Shown here one piece after another: positions 52,657 to 60,163 of a DNA stretch of 64,000 bases (position 1 is its first letter; each line of letters opens with the position of its first letter). The notes under the pieces are model-generated. The model was not told the DNA's origin. It did no database searches and saw nothing but the letters and a program-made list of their open reading frames with translations. The position numbers and the translations under genes are program-made. Source of the stretch: Chitinophagaceae bacterium LGM1 (GTDB lineage Bacteria; Bacteroidota; Bacteroidia; Chitinophagales; Chitinophagaceae); NCBI GenBank assembly GCA_018604165.1, contig CP075895.1, forward strand, positions 2,599,001 through 2,663,000. Reading direction: 5' to 3'.

Positions 52657-53259
52657 TTACAACAGTAAGCGCACACCTACATTGGTTAAAAAACCATTGG
52701 CATATATCGGCTTACCTACGCTTTTCTCTGCTGTACCCCCTGTACCCATACCACCCATTTCTATATGGAATGCAATAGGCTTGGCAAGAAAAAACTCAAA
52801 GCCAAAAAGCCCATAGCCACCTATAGTGCTATTGGCAGAAAACTCGTCGTTTGGCATTATTACCACTACACCACCCTCACCATAAAAACGCATATTTTTC
52901 TTAACAGCACCATCACCACCTACAAGCCCTAATTGCAACATACCGTATGGCGACCATATTGTAGCTGCAGGAGCTGCCGTGGGTATGTGTTGCAGAAATT
53001 GCATATTGGCACGCAGGCGCACTGCCATACTTTTATCAAAAAAATAAGGGCTAGTAAGATTCAGCCCAACACCAAAGCTGTTTTGTATATCCGTCAGGTT
53101 GTAACCGATAGCTATTTTATTGGCAGCTTTGGTAGGTTTTGCATCCATTCTTTTTTCAATAATGTCCATGTCTTTTTCAACATCATCATTTTGCGCATTT
53201 GCCGTGAAAGCTGCCAGCGCAAGGCAGCAGGAAATAAATAGTGTCTTTGTGAAGTACAT
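52657..53259 (-). CDS. Small predicted outer-membrane beta-barrel protein
   Basis: A 200-residue exported protein with a signal peptide (~22 residues, ending TANAQ). After an acidic linker, ~150 residues alternate hydrophobic and polar residues as in 8-stranded barrels: IGYNLTDIQNSFGVGLNL, FYGEGGVVVIMPN, TIGGYGLFGFEFFLAKP, ending FLTNVGVRLLL. It resembles the OmpW/OmpX-like or outer-membrane beta-barrel domain proteins of Bacteroidota. No ligand can be named. It has its own terminator and faces the large intergenic region to the right. Confidence 0.78.
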   Translation of the reverse strand: MYFTKTLFISCCLALAAFTANAQNDDVEKDMDIIEKRMDAKPTKAANKIAIGYNLTDIQNSFGVGLNLTSPYFFDKSMAVRLRANMQFLQHIPTAAPAATIWSPYGMLQLGLVGGDGAVKKNMRFYGEGGVVVIMPNDEFSANSTIGGYGLFGFEFFLAKPIAFHIEMGGMGTGGTAEKSVGKPIYANGFLTNVGVRLLL

Positions 53260-53402
53260 AGCTTGTTTTTTACATTAATAAATAAGTAAGCCGCAACATC
53301 TTGTAATCGGCAGCAACAAAACTACCCACACACATCCTTAACAATTGATAAATAAGTATAAGAGAATATTAAAAACCATCAACAACAAACAAAACTTAGT
53401 AT

Positions 53403-53517
53403 TCTGTTATCTGCTGTTGTTTTCTGTTATCTACTGTACTCTACTATTCTATCCTCTCCTTGTTGCAAGGTAGTTGCAAGCACCTTGCAAGGGGGTTGCG
53501 TAAGTGACTGATTTACA
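53403..53517. repeat. Duplicated 115-bp element, copy 1, with three 11-bp repeats
   Basis: A 62-bp conserved left part (53403-53464) is followed by three 11-bp repeats, GCAAGGTAGTT, GCAAGCACCTT and GCAAGGGGGTT (53465-53497), then GCG and a 17-bp right part ending ATTTACA. The left part is 57/62 identical to copy 2 and alignable without gaps. The 33-bp core is different in sequence but identical in architecture. Confidence 0.85.
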
Positions 53518-53580
53518 TACCCCATTGTTATATACCTCAACACTAAAAATTAACAACGTCAGAAAAAAACTATTTTCTGT

Positions 53581-53695
53581 TCTGTTATCTGCTGTTATTT
53601 TCTGTTATTTACTTTACTCTACTGTTCTCTCCTCTCCTTGTTCAACGTACGCTGAACGTGCGTTGAACGTACGTTGCATAATGAATTGATTTACA
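53581..53695. repeat. Duplicated 115-bp element, copy 2, with three 11-bp repeats
   Basis: The 62-bp left part (53581-53642) matches copy 1 except at five positions. The core (53643-53675) is CAACGTACGCT, GAACGTGCGTT and GAACGTACGTT, followed by GCA and a 17-bp right part ending ATTTACA. The copy starts 178 bp after copy 1 and has the same length. Confidence 0.85.
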
Positions 53696-53791
53696 ACAGC
53701 TATTGATGATAGGGGTGATAATGGATTTATTGCGGGTAATATTATTGCGTGGCAAATCCCTTAAATCCAACTAATCCAGGTTCTGAAGTAA

Positions 53792-53817
53792 TAAAAAAAC
53801 CTGCCAATAAGCAGGTT
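53792..53817 (-). terminator. Intrinsic terminator on the minus strand
   Basis: AACCTGC (53798-53804) pairs with GCAGGTT (53811-53817), loop CAATAA; on the minus strand TTTTTTTA follows. The only upstream candidate on this strand before fabD is the 26-codon frame. Confidence 0.8.
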
Positions 53818-53918
53818 CTCTGTTCAGGGTGGAAAGGTTGCAGCAGTATGCCGCCTATCATTCCGAATGGGTTTATACGCCCATCATGTTTTCTATTTTT
53901 TGCAGCAATGTGTTATTA

Positions 53919-53999
53919 TCACATCAGCATCAGGTAAACAGCAATAATACTCATTACGATGCCTGCAATTAATTCGGCTGTTTTCAAAGATTTACTCAT
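53919..53999 (-). CDS. Predicted 26-residue transmembrane peptide
   Basis: The reverse strand from an ATG at 53999 to a TGA at 53919 encodes 26 residues. A short basic N-terminus (MSKSLKTAE) is followed by a hydrophobic run of ~17 residues (LIAGIVMSIIAVYLMLM), enough to span the membrane. AAGGA stands directly before the ATG as a possible ribosome-binding site, and a good terminator lies ~100 bp downstream on the same strand. No longer frame competes here. The size is below usual annotation limits, so translation needs proof. No function is proposed. Confidence 0.5.
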   Translation of the reverse strand: MSKSLKTAELIAGIVMSIIAVYLMLM

Positions 54000-54324
54000 T
54001 CCTTCAGGTTTTTAAAAAGTTAAGCAATACAATACCATCAGCCATAGGCTGTACCCTTACTCTTTTCCCTTATTGTTTGTTTTGCTGAACTGATAGAACC
54101 CTGTTTGGAATGCTATCCTCTATATTCTGTTGTTCTCTCTGCAACAAATGTAGGTAAAAAATCAGAAAAAAAAGAACCCGGATTAATGAAGATTAAAGGA
54201 TTAACCCTGATTAATACGAGTTGTGTATAAACCTTTATAAGAAGGTGGATTTCAAGGATAAAGGGATTTACCCAACAACTATCTTTCCCCGGTTAATCCA
54301 TCAATCCCAAAAATCCAGGTTCAG

Positions 54325-55206
54325 TTAATTAATACCTGCCGTTTCTACCTCTTTGGCTATTTTCTTTACCAAGCCTTGCAATACATTGCCTGGTCCTACT
54401 TCAGTAAACTTAGCAGCACCGTCTACAACCATATTTTGTACGCTTTGTGTCCAACGCACTGGGGCAGTCAATTGGTTTATCAGGTTTTGTTTGATGCTGG
54501 CAGCATCTGTATATGGTTTTGCATCCACATTCTGATACACAGGGCATAATGCATTTCCAAAAGCAGTAGCCTCAATAGCAGCTTGTAGTTCTTCACGAGC
54601 TGGCTCCATCAACGGCGAGTGGAATGCGCCACCTACCTGCAACACCAATGCACGCTTAGCACCTGCCGCTTTCAGCAGTTCGCAGGCTTTGTTGATGCCA
54701 TCTATACTGCCGCTTATTACCAATTGACCCGGGCAGTTGTAGTTGGCTGCTACTACCACATCATCCGTTATGCCTGCGCATATTTCTTCTACTTTCGCAT
54801 CTTCAAGCCCCAATACTGCCGCCATTGTTGATGGGTTGATTTCGCAAGCACGTTGCATGGCTGCTGCTCTTTTAGCAACCAACCTCAGCCCGTCTTCAAA
54901 AGACAATACTTTATTAGCCACCAACGCGCTGAACTCACCCAATGAATGCCCCGCTACCATATCGGGTTTCAAATCGGGTGTAGTGAGAAATAATATAGTG
55001 CTATGCAGGAAGATAGCGGGTTGTGTTACTTTAGTTTGTTTCAGGTCTTCGTCAGTACCTGCAAACATGGTATCTGTAATGCGGAAGCCCAATATCTCGT
55101 TGGCTTGCTCAAAATATTCTTTTGCCAGTGTGTTGGCTTCGTACAGGTTTTTGCCCATACCCGAAAACTGTGCCCCCTGACCGGGAAATACAAATGCTTG
55201 TTTCAT
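54325..55206 (-). CDS. fabD: Malonyl-CoA:ACP transacylase FabD
   Basis: A 293-residue enzyme that moves malonyl from CoA to acyl carrier protein for fatty-acid synthesis. The N-terminal FVFPGQGAQFSGMG, the active-site nucleophile motif VAGHSLGEFSALV (catalytic Ser in GHSLG), the Arg region GLRLVAKRAAAMQRA, and GGAFHSPLM (His of the dyad) are all present. The C-terminal VRWTQSVQNMV matches the family. It is monocistronic here, not in a fab cluster. Confidence 0.97.
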   Translation of the reverse strand: MKQAFVFPGQGAQFSGMGKNLYEANTLAKEYFEQANEILGFRITDTMFAGTDEDLKQTKVTQPAIFLHSTILFLTTPDLKPDMVAGHSLGEFSALVANKVLSFEDGLRLVAKRAAAMQRACEINPSTMAAVLGLEDAKVEEICAGITDDVVVAANYNCPGQLVISGSIDGINKACELLKAAGAKRALVLQVGGAFHSPLMEPAREELQAAIEATAFGNALCPVYQNVDAKPYTDAASIKQNLINQLTAPVRWTQSVQNMVVDGAAKFTEVGPGNVLQGLVKKIAKEVETAGIN

Positions 55207-55329
55207 AATCGGCGAAAATAATAATTAATGGTTGACTTGTTAATTGCCTGACATGTTTATATGAAAACCATATAAAAAAACTCTATACAGAGATTAACTA
55301 TTCAACAAATCAACCAGTCAACTAACACA

Positions 55330-55337
55330 TACCTTTG
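55330..55337 (+). promoter_or_regulatory. -7 element (TACCTTTG) of ytxJ
   Basis: TACCTTTG matches TAnnTTTG and ends only 5 bp before the ATG at 55343, so the transcript is probably leaderless. No clear -33 TTTG is seen. Confidence 0.55.
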
Positions 55338-55342
55338 CATCT

Positions 55343-55675
55343 ATGAATTGGATTGATTTAGCAGACGAAACACAACTAACCGCCATCAAACAAGAAAGTA
55401 CGGAAAAACCCGTTGTTATCTTCAAACACAGTACCCGTTGCAGCATTAGTGTGATGGTAAAAAACAGGCTCGACAAAGCAGCACAACCAGACGGCATAAA
55501 ATTCTATTATCTGGATTTGTTACAACACCGCAATATATCTAACAAGGTAGCGGAAGATTTTCAGGTACACCACGAAAGCCCACAGGTGCTGCTGATAAAA
55601 AATGGTGAATGTGTATATGAGGAAAGCCACAACGGCATCTTTATGGAAGAGATAGCAGAGCAATCAGCTAATTGA
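55343..55675 (+). CDS. ytxJ: Monothiol bacilliredoxin YtxJ
   Basis: A 110-residue thioredoxin-fold protein with FKHSTRCSIS: a single active-site Cys33 in a CSIS context, as in the YtxJ (DUF2847) family of bacillithiol-linked bacilliredoxins. The rest (YLDLLQHRNISNKVAEDF, then HHESPQVLLIKNGECVYEESH) fits the family. It would remove bacillithiol from S-bacillithiolated proteins. This implies that the organism makes bacillithiol, but the synthesis genes bshABC are not in the window. A second Cys in KNGECV is outside the active site. Confidence 0.92.
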   Translation: MNWIDLADETQLTAIKQESTEKPVVIFKHSTRCSISVMVKNRLDKAAQPDGIKFYYLDLLQHRNISNKVAEDFQVHHESPQVLLIKNGECVYEESHNGIFMEEIAEQSAN

Positions 55676-55687
55676 CAAGATGGCAAA

Positions 55688-55771
55688 AGGTTAATAAGGC
55701 AATAAGGTATCGCCGTTCTGTTCAATGCCTTATTAACTTATTGGCTTATTGACTTCTTACCTTATTAACCT
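55688..55771. repeat. AT-rich inverted repeat between ytxJ and the MATE gene
   Basis: AGGTTAATAAGG (55688-55699) and CCTTATTAACCT (55760-55771) form a perfect 12-bp inverted repeat, with further CCTTATT and AATAAGG words between. It lies between two convergent genes and may act as a poor terminator. Confidence 0.55.
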
Positions 55772-55775
55772 ATCA

Positions 55776-57107
55776 TCAAATCGTCTTCCCTTTCCACTTA
55801 CCACTACGTAAGTACAGATAGCTGATAATAAACAGCGATGACCAGTAAACAAACTCCGAACCCCAAGCCCATGCCAGTGGCATCTTTGCTCGTTCTATGA
55901 ATAGGTAGCAATACACCAAGTAGATGCCTACACAGGCTACTTCTATCAGCAGGTTTATCATTGTATTGCCCGTACCTACTACCCCATTGAAGAGAACAGT
56001 TGACAATGACATAATGAGCGTTGCCAGCAGTATCAATCGCAAGCTGGGTAGTGATAGAGCTACTAAAGAAACATCATCTCTATAAAGAGATAAAAACTCT
56101 GAAGGGAACACCAGCAAGGGCAAACAGATAACAGTAGTACAAATAAAACTAAGCAAGCCTATTTTTTTGATAACGGGTATTACCTCATATTGTTTACCCT
56201 GCCCTATTACATTACTCACCAACGTATTGCAGGTACTGGCAAATGCCCATGTTACCACACTCACTACACCAAACACACTGCGCAATATCTGCGATGCTGC
56301 CAACTCTCGCTCGCCCAGATGCTCTACAAATATGAAAAACACCTGCCAACCACCAATGCTGAAAAGGTATTGCAGTATCAATGGTGCAGACACATTCAGG
56401 CTACGGCGGGCTAATGTCAAATCGAACCGCGATTGGGTAAAGACAGGAAACGTCTTGTATATCTTACGGAAGTAGAAGATACCGTACATCACAAGGCAAT
56501 ACACCATCTCTGCTATTACAGATGCTACGGCAGCACCATTCAGCCCCAATTGCGGGAAACCACCCTTACCGAAGATGAAAAAATAATCGAGTACAATATT
56601 GGTAAGCGTAGCCGCCAGCGAGCCATACATCAAAAACCTCGACTGACCAGTGGAAATATAAAACGCGTTCATCAACTGCACCAGTAGCAGAAAGGGCAAA
56701 CCCAATACCCGTATATTCAGGTAGCCCACACTGCTTTGTACATGGCTTTGATCGTGCAGGCTCATACCAAAGATGAAGGGTGCCAACAACATGGCAAGCA
56801 CCATCAATACTGCCGATGATATAACACCCAGCAGCATACCATTTGTAAGTGTCCTGCCAAGCTCTGCATTATCGCCCTCACCGCCACGTCTTGCCATCTG
56901 TGCCTGAATACCACTGTTAAGCCCGTAGCCTATCATGCTCATGGTAAGATAAAACACGCCTGTAAGCCCGTTAACAGCCAATTCGTGCTCGCCCAACCTG
57001 CCAAGGAAGGCTGTGTTGGTCAGGAAATTAAGTTGTGGTATCAATATAGCGAGCGATATGGGTGCCGCCAGTTTGATAATACCTTTGTTGGTGATTGATA
57101 ATTGCAC
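55776..57107 (-). CDS. MATE family multidrug efflux transporter
   Basis: A 443-residue membrane protein with 12 predicted helices in two MatE halves. The N-terminal IIKLAAPISLAILIPQLNFLTNTAFLGRLGEHELA is a typical first helix region with the conserved Gly/Asn positions; the second half starts near LNVSAPLILQYLFSIGGW. MATE proteins exchange drugs or metabolites for Na+ or H+. The exported compound is unknown. It is monocistronic and convergent with ytxJ. Confidence 0.92.
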   Translation of the reverse strand: MQLSITNKGIIKLAAPISLAILIPQLNFLTNTAFLGRLGEHELAVNGLTGVFYLTMSMIGYGLNSGIQAQMARRGGEGDNAELGRTLTNGMLLGVISSAVLMVLAMLLAPFIFGMSLHDQSHVQSSVGYLNIRVLGLPFLLLVQLMNAFYISTGQSRFLMYGSLAATLTNIVLDYFFIFGKGGFPQLGLNGAAVASVIAEMVYCLVMYGIFYFRKIYKTFPVFTQSRFDLTLARRSLNVSAPLILQYLFSIGGWQVFFIFVEHLGERELAASQILRSVFGVVSVVTWAFASTCNTLVSNVIGQGKQYEVIPVIKKIGLLSFICTTVICLPLLVFPSEFLSLYRDDVSLVALSLPSLRLILLATLIMSLSTVLFNGVVGTGNTMINLLIEVACVGIYLVYCYLFIERAKMPLAWAWGSEFVYWSSLFIISYLYLRSGKWKGKTI

Positions 57108-57255
57108 TACCTGTAAAATCTTAACACATCCTATAAATAATATTATTTCTTCCTATGACAGTATCAATAAGCCTTTCAGAGGAATACAAACAGGCATACG
57201 GTGATGCCCTATGCTGCAAGTGTCGCAAATTTACCCTATAATTGTGTGCTTTTCT

Positions 57256-58098
57256 ATGTCAGAGGTTACAAATAGCGGATTTAATCAGCAGATATACAAA
57301 GTGCATAATGGCGATAGTCTTGTGTCGCAAGTAGCACGTATTATACTCGTGCTCACGCCACGTAGTGTTACCACTGCAGGCTTTAGCGAGCAGGGAGATT
57401 TGCTGATGATCAGCCACAACGACTACAAGAAAAGCCTGCCTGCCTGGATAATTGATTTCTTCGAACACGAGTTTCTAAACGATACTTTATTAGGTGCACC
57501 GCACAAAGTCATATCAGCTTTCATAGCTACCGACAAAGCGATGCTGATTCCCGAAATACTGTTTAAAGAACAAGAGGCGGATAAATGGGTGCGGCAACTG
57601 CATTTTGTTGAGAAGAATGAAATAATGAGCACTTATCACCTGCGTGAAGATAAGGCACACTATATGTATGCATGGCCTGCAGCCATCAAAAGCCTGATAG
57701 GCAGGTACTTCAGCAAAGCCAAGATTTTACCGTTTTCAGCTTACCAGTTTTACAAGCCTTTCAAGTCGGAGTCTTCTTTGCAGTGTACCATTACCAACGA
57801 TCAGGTATTTGCCACATTGTATAAAAACCGTGCATTGCACTGGCATCAGGTTTTTCCATACCAAACTGCCGAAGATATAGCCTACCATTTGAAGCATCTT
57901 TGTCAGCATACAGGTATACACGAAAATGAACTGGCATTGCAATGTACCAATGCCAACCGTAATATGGCAGGTATTGTTACAGAGCTATCTCAATACTTCC
58001 CCGAACTGAAAGACGGTACCGGTAGTGTACCATCCAACGACCGCAGTTGGACGGGAACAATCTATTTATTACAACAGTTGTACGCATGCGCATTGTAG
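57256..58098 (+). CDS. DUF3822 family protein
   Basis: The start is taken as the ATG at 57256 (MSEVTNSG); an ATG 15 codons upstream gives a hydrophobic extension without support. The ~280-residue protein begins like a Bacteroidota-specific family (DUF3822) found just before rsmD and coaD, as here. It reads as a divergent actin-like ATPase fold without clear catalytic residues, an impression only. It overlaps rsmD by 13 bp, so translation is coupled. The function is unknown; the fixed location points to a link with rRNA modification or CoA synthesis. Confidence 0.85.
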   Translation: MSEVTNSGFNQQIYKVHNGDSLVSQVARIILVLTPRSVTTAGFSEQGDLLMISHNDYKKSLPAWIIDFFEHEFLNDTLLGAPHKVISAFIATDKAMLIPEILFKEQEADKWVRQLHFVEKNEIMSTYHLREDKAHYMYAWPAAIKSLIGRYFSKAKILPFSAYQFYKPFKSESSLQCTITNDQVFATLYKNRALHWHQVFPYQTAEDIAYHLKHLCQHTGIHENELALQCTNANRNMAGIVTELSQYFPELKDGTGSVPSNDRSWTGTIYLLQQLYACAL

Positions 58099-58631
58099 GC
58101 GGAGAATTCAGCGGCAGACGCTTCAGCCCGCCAACCAATACACCTGCACGCCCTACTACCGATGTGGCTAAAGAAGGATTATTCAACATACTTGAAAATC
58201 TGATAGATATAGACGGTGCTATTACTTGTGATTTGTTTGGAGGCACCGGCAGCATAAGCTATGAGTTGGCATCACGCGGAGCAAAAGACCTTACGCTAAT
58301 TGAACGTGATCTAGGCAACATAGACTTCATAAAAAAAACAGCTACCGCATTAGGCATTTTAGACAGAATGCATATCATTCGTGGCGATGTATTCAAGTTT
58401 ATGAAACAATGTACTGAACAGTACGATTTTATCTTTGCAGGACCACCTTATGCCTTGCAGAATATAGATGATATACCCATGCTGGTGTTTGATAGAAAAA
58501 TGTTGGTACCCGGTGGCATTTTTGTACATGAACATACACCACGTAACGACTACCAAAAACATCCTAACTTTATGCGAATGAAAAACTATGGCACTACCGT
58601 ATTTACATTCTTCAAACAACCAAGCGAATAA
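58086..58631 (+). CDS. rsmD: 16S rRNA (guanine966-N2) methyltransferase RsmD, variant motif IV
   Basis: The ATG at 58086 (MRIVGGEFSGRRF) matches the conserved start of RsmD, although the frame is open further upstream. The 181-residue protein has PPTNTPARPTTDVAKEGLFNIL, the SAM loop CDLFGGTGSISYELASRGA, and motif IV region FIFAGPPYAL. In RsmD this is normally DPPY; here the first residue is Gly, coded by GGA. The enzyme would methylate G966 of 16S rRNA; whether the change permits activity is open. It overlaps the DUF3822 gene and is 3 bp from coaD. Confidence 0.88.
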   Translation: MRIVGGEFSGRRFSPPTNTPARPTTDVAKEGLFNILENLIDIDGAITCDLFGGTGSISYELASRGAKDLTLIERDLGNIDFIKKTATALGILDRMHIIRGDVFKFMKQCTEQYDFIFAGPPYALQNIDDIPMLVFDRKMLVPGGIFVHEHTPRNDYQKHPNFMRMKNYGTTVFTFFKQPSE

Positions 58632-58634
58632 ACT

Positions 58635-59093
58635 ATGCAACGCATCTGCTTATTTCCCGGCACGTTCGACCCCATAACACTGGGGCATGTAGATGTCATA
58701 AAACGCTCTGCATCACTTTTCGATAAATTGGTCATAGCCATTGGTGTCAACTCGCAAAAAGCCCCTATGTTCAGCATAGAACAGCGTATAGCTTGGATAG
58801 AAGAAATATTCAAAGATTATCCGCAAGTAAGTGCTACGAGCTATTCCGGACTTACCATCAACTATTGCAAAGAAATAGGCGCGCAATACATGATACGAGG
58901 TATACGCTATATATCTGATTTTGAATACGAAAAAGCTATTGCAGATATGAACCGTATGCTGATGCCTGAAATAGAAACCATCTTCCTGACCTGCGCACCT
59001 GAATACTCTACTATCTCATCTACTATAGTAAGAGATGTAATACGCAATGGTGGCGATGTAAGCAAAATAGTACCGAAAGAAGTGAAGTTTTAG
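58635..59093 (+). CDS. coaD: Phosphopantetheine adenylyltransferase CoaD
   Basis: A 152-residue nucleotidyltransferase that makes dephospho-CoA from 4'-phosphopantetheine and ATP. The HxGH motif is GTFDPITLGHVDVIKRSASLF, the substrate loop has YCKEIGAQYMIRGIRYISDFEYE, and the end has YSTISSTIVRDVIRNGG. All are complete. It is the third gene of DUF3822-rsmD-coaD, 3 bp after rsmD. It overlaps the convergent YkvA gene by 4 bp at the stop codons. Confidence 0.97.
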   Translation: MQRICLFPGTFDPITLGHVDVIKRSASLFDKLVIAIGVNSQKAPMFSIEQRIAWIEEIFKDYPQVSATSYSGLTINYCKEIGAQYMIRGIRYISDFEYEKAIADMNRMLMPEIETIFLTCAPEYSTISSTIVRDVIRNGGDVSKIVPKEVKF

Positions 59094-59401
59094 TAGTGTA
59101 CTTTCCTGCCCATTACCTTAGCCCGCACATATCGGTGTGCTTCTTTTTGCAACCTTTTTACAAGCAACACTATGACGAATGCATCATCTACCCAGCCAAT
59201 AAACGGCACCCAGTCAAAATCTAATGGTAGTAATACATAAGCTATTCCTGCCAGCAACAACCATTTACTCAACCCCGACATTTTATAGTTGCCACGCCAC
59301 ACATCTTTCAGCATACACCAGATAGTCTTTCTGTTCTTCACTAACTGCCAGCCTGTGTGTATATTTCCTGTTTTTCTTAATTGTGTAACCCTCGACATCA
59401 T
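59090..59401 (-). CDS. YkvA family (DUF1232) membrane protein
   Basis: A 103-residue protein with the DUF1232 signature LLAGIAYVLLPLDFDWVPFIGWVDDAFVIVLLVKRL: one or two membrane helices with the conserved L/PxD and GxxDD motifs. The N-terminal ~50 residues are basic (RVTQLRKTGNIHTGWQLVKNRK in part). The function of the family is unknown. It is monocistronic on this strand and convergent with coaD. Confidence 0.88.
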   Translation of the reverse strand: MMSRVTQLRKTGNIHTGWQLVKNRKTIWCMLKDVWRGNYKMSGLSKWLLLAGIAYVLLPLDFDWVPFIGWVDDAFVIVLLVKRLQKEAHRYVRAKVMGRKVHY

Positions 59402-59480
59402 CCGCTTCTTTTACACAAAATTACAGCCCCTATTGTTGCAGCAATGTTAAGGTATAGCTTATATAAAGTTAAAAGGTCGC

Positions 59481-60113
59481 CTACCACTTGAAGCCCGCTT
59501 CTGCCAGCACTTCTCTGATGGCTTCGTACGATTTATAAACCACAAAACGCAAGTCTTTTTCTTTCAGCCATTCTGCTTTTTCAATGTTCTCTTCCGCTTG
59601 TGGCGCAAGCGTATCGGTAGTGCTACCCTGCATCTTATACCATGCAGTACACTTCAGCAGGCTTTGTCCGTATTGAGAATACACATGATAGGTATCGCAT
59701 ATCTTATCGCCCAATTGCAGCTTTTTCAATCCTGTTTCTTCTTCCACTTCACGCAATGCACAGGTAGCTACATCTTCACCATCATCCCGCTTGCCTTTTG
59801 GCAAATCCCACTTACCACGGCGGTATATCATCAACACCGCACCATCTTCATTCACTACCACGCCACCACCCGCATCTATAGGCTGGTACAGTTCATACAA
59901 TTGTTCTTGCAACGAATTAGACGATACATCCTCTATGATAGCACCCAATGTCCCCGGCTTTTCAAGATGCTGCAAAGCCAACCTGAAATTTCGGCTGAAC
60001 GCGCCTGTAAACAGCATATATCCCTCTGCTATAGGGTGCGTTTCCATATAGCTGCGGGCATTGGTAGCCAGTATCAGGGGCTTATTATTAACGTATATTT
60101 TTTGTGTGAACAT
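59481..60113 (-). CDS. NUDIX hydrolase
   Basis: A 210-residue protein. The C-terminal ~140 residues form a Nudix domain with the Nudix box GKRDDGEDVATCALREVEEETGL (GX5EX7REUXEEXGU), preceded by LMIYRRGKWDLPKG. The N-terminal ~70 residues are a separate alpha/beta module found in similar Bacteroidota proteins. It hydrolyses a nucleoside diphosphate linked to another moiety; the substrate is unknown. It is divergent from pyrE over 50 bp, and TAAGTTTA on its strand (60137-60130) is a near -7 match. Confidence 0.9.
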   Translation of the reverse strand: MFTQKIYVNNKPLILATNARSYMETHPIAEGYMLFTGAFSRNFRLALQHLEKPGTLGAIIEDVSSNSLQEQLYELYQPIDAGGGVVVNEDGAVLMIYRRGKWDLPKGKRDDGEDVATCALREVEEETGLKKLQLGDKICDTYHVYSQYGQSLLKCTAWYKMQGSTTDTLAPQAEENIEKAEWLKEKDLRFVVYKSYEAIREVLAEAGFKW

Positions 60114-60125
60114 CTGCTGCCTTAG

Positions 60126-60156
60126 TTTGTAAACTTATGTATTTGACGTAGGTTTG
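60126..60156 (+). promoter_or_regulatory. Promoter of pyrE
   Basis: TTTG (60126-60129) and TAGGTTTG (60149-60156) are 19 bp apart, an exact consensus match. The ATG follows 7 bp after the -7 box, so the mRNA is probably leaderless or nearly so. Confidence 0.8.
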
Positions 60157-60163
60157 AGCGGTT

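Larger units (their letters stand above)
53260..54324. other. About 1 kb of mostly non-coding DNA with repeats
   Basis: Between the small barrel gene and fabD the only coding candidate is a 26-codon frame (53919-53999, minus). The rest holds two 115-bp copies of a duplicated element (53403-53517 and 53581-53695), a hairpin terminator at 53792-53817, two AATCCAGGTTC tails (about 53772-53783 and 54312-54323), and an AT-rich stretch at 54160-54300 with GGATTAA and GATTAA words. No promoter or longer frame is evident. Confidence 0.7.

Noticed and set aside
53465-53675. The 11-bp repeat cores as a CRISPR or microsatellite
   Set aside because: There are only three adjacent units per copy, no spacers and no cas genes, and the sequence differs between copies; it is described as a duplicated element.
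53830-53950. A second, 40-codon frame on the minus strand downstream of the 26-codon gene
   Set aside because: It reads through the hairpin terminator at 53792-53817 and into the repeat tail, and has no ribosome-binding site.
54111-54146. Possible third, decayed copy of the 115-bp element
   Set aside because: Only short words (CTATCCTCT and CTGTTGTTCTCTC) are shared; the alignment breaks and there is no 11-bp core.
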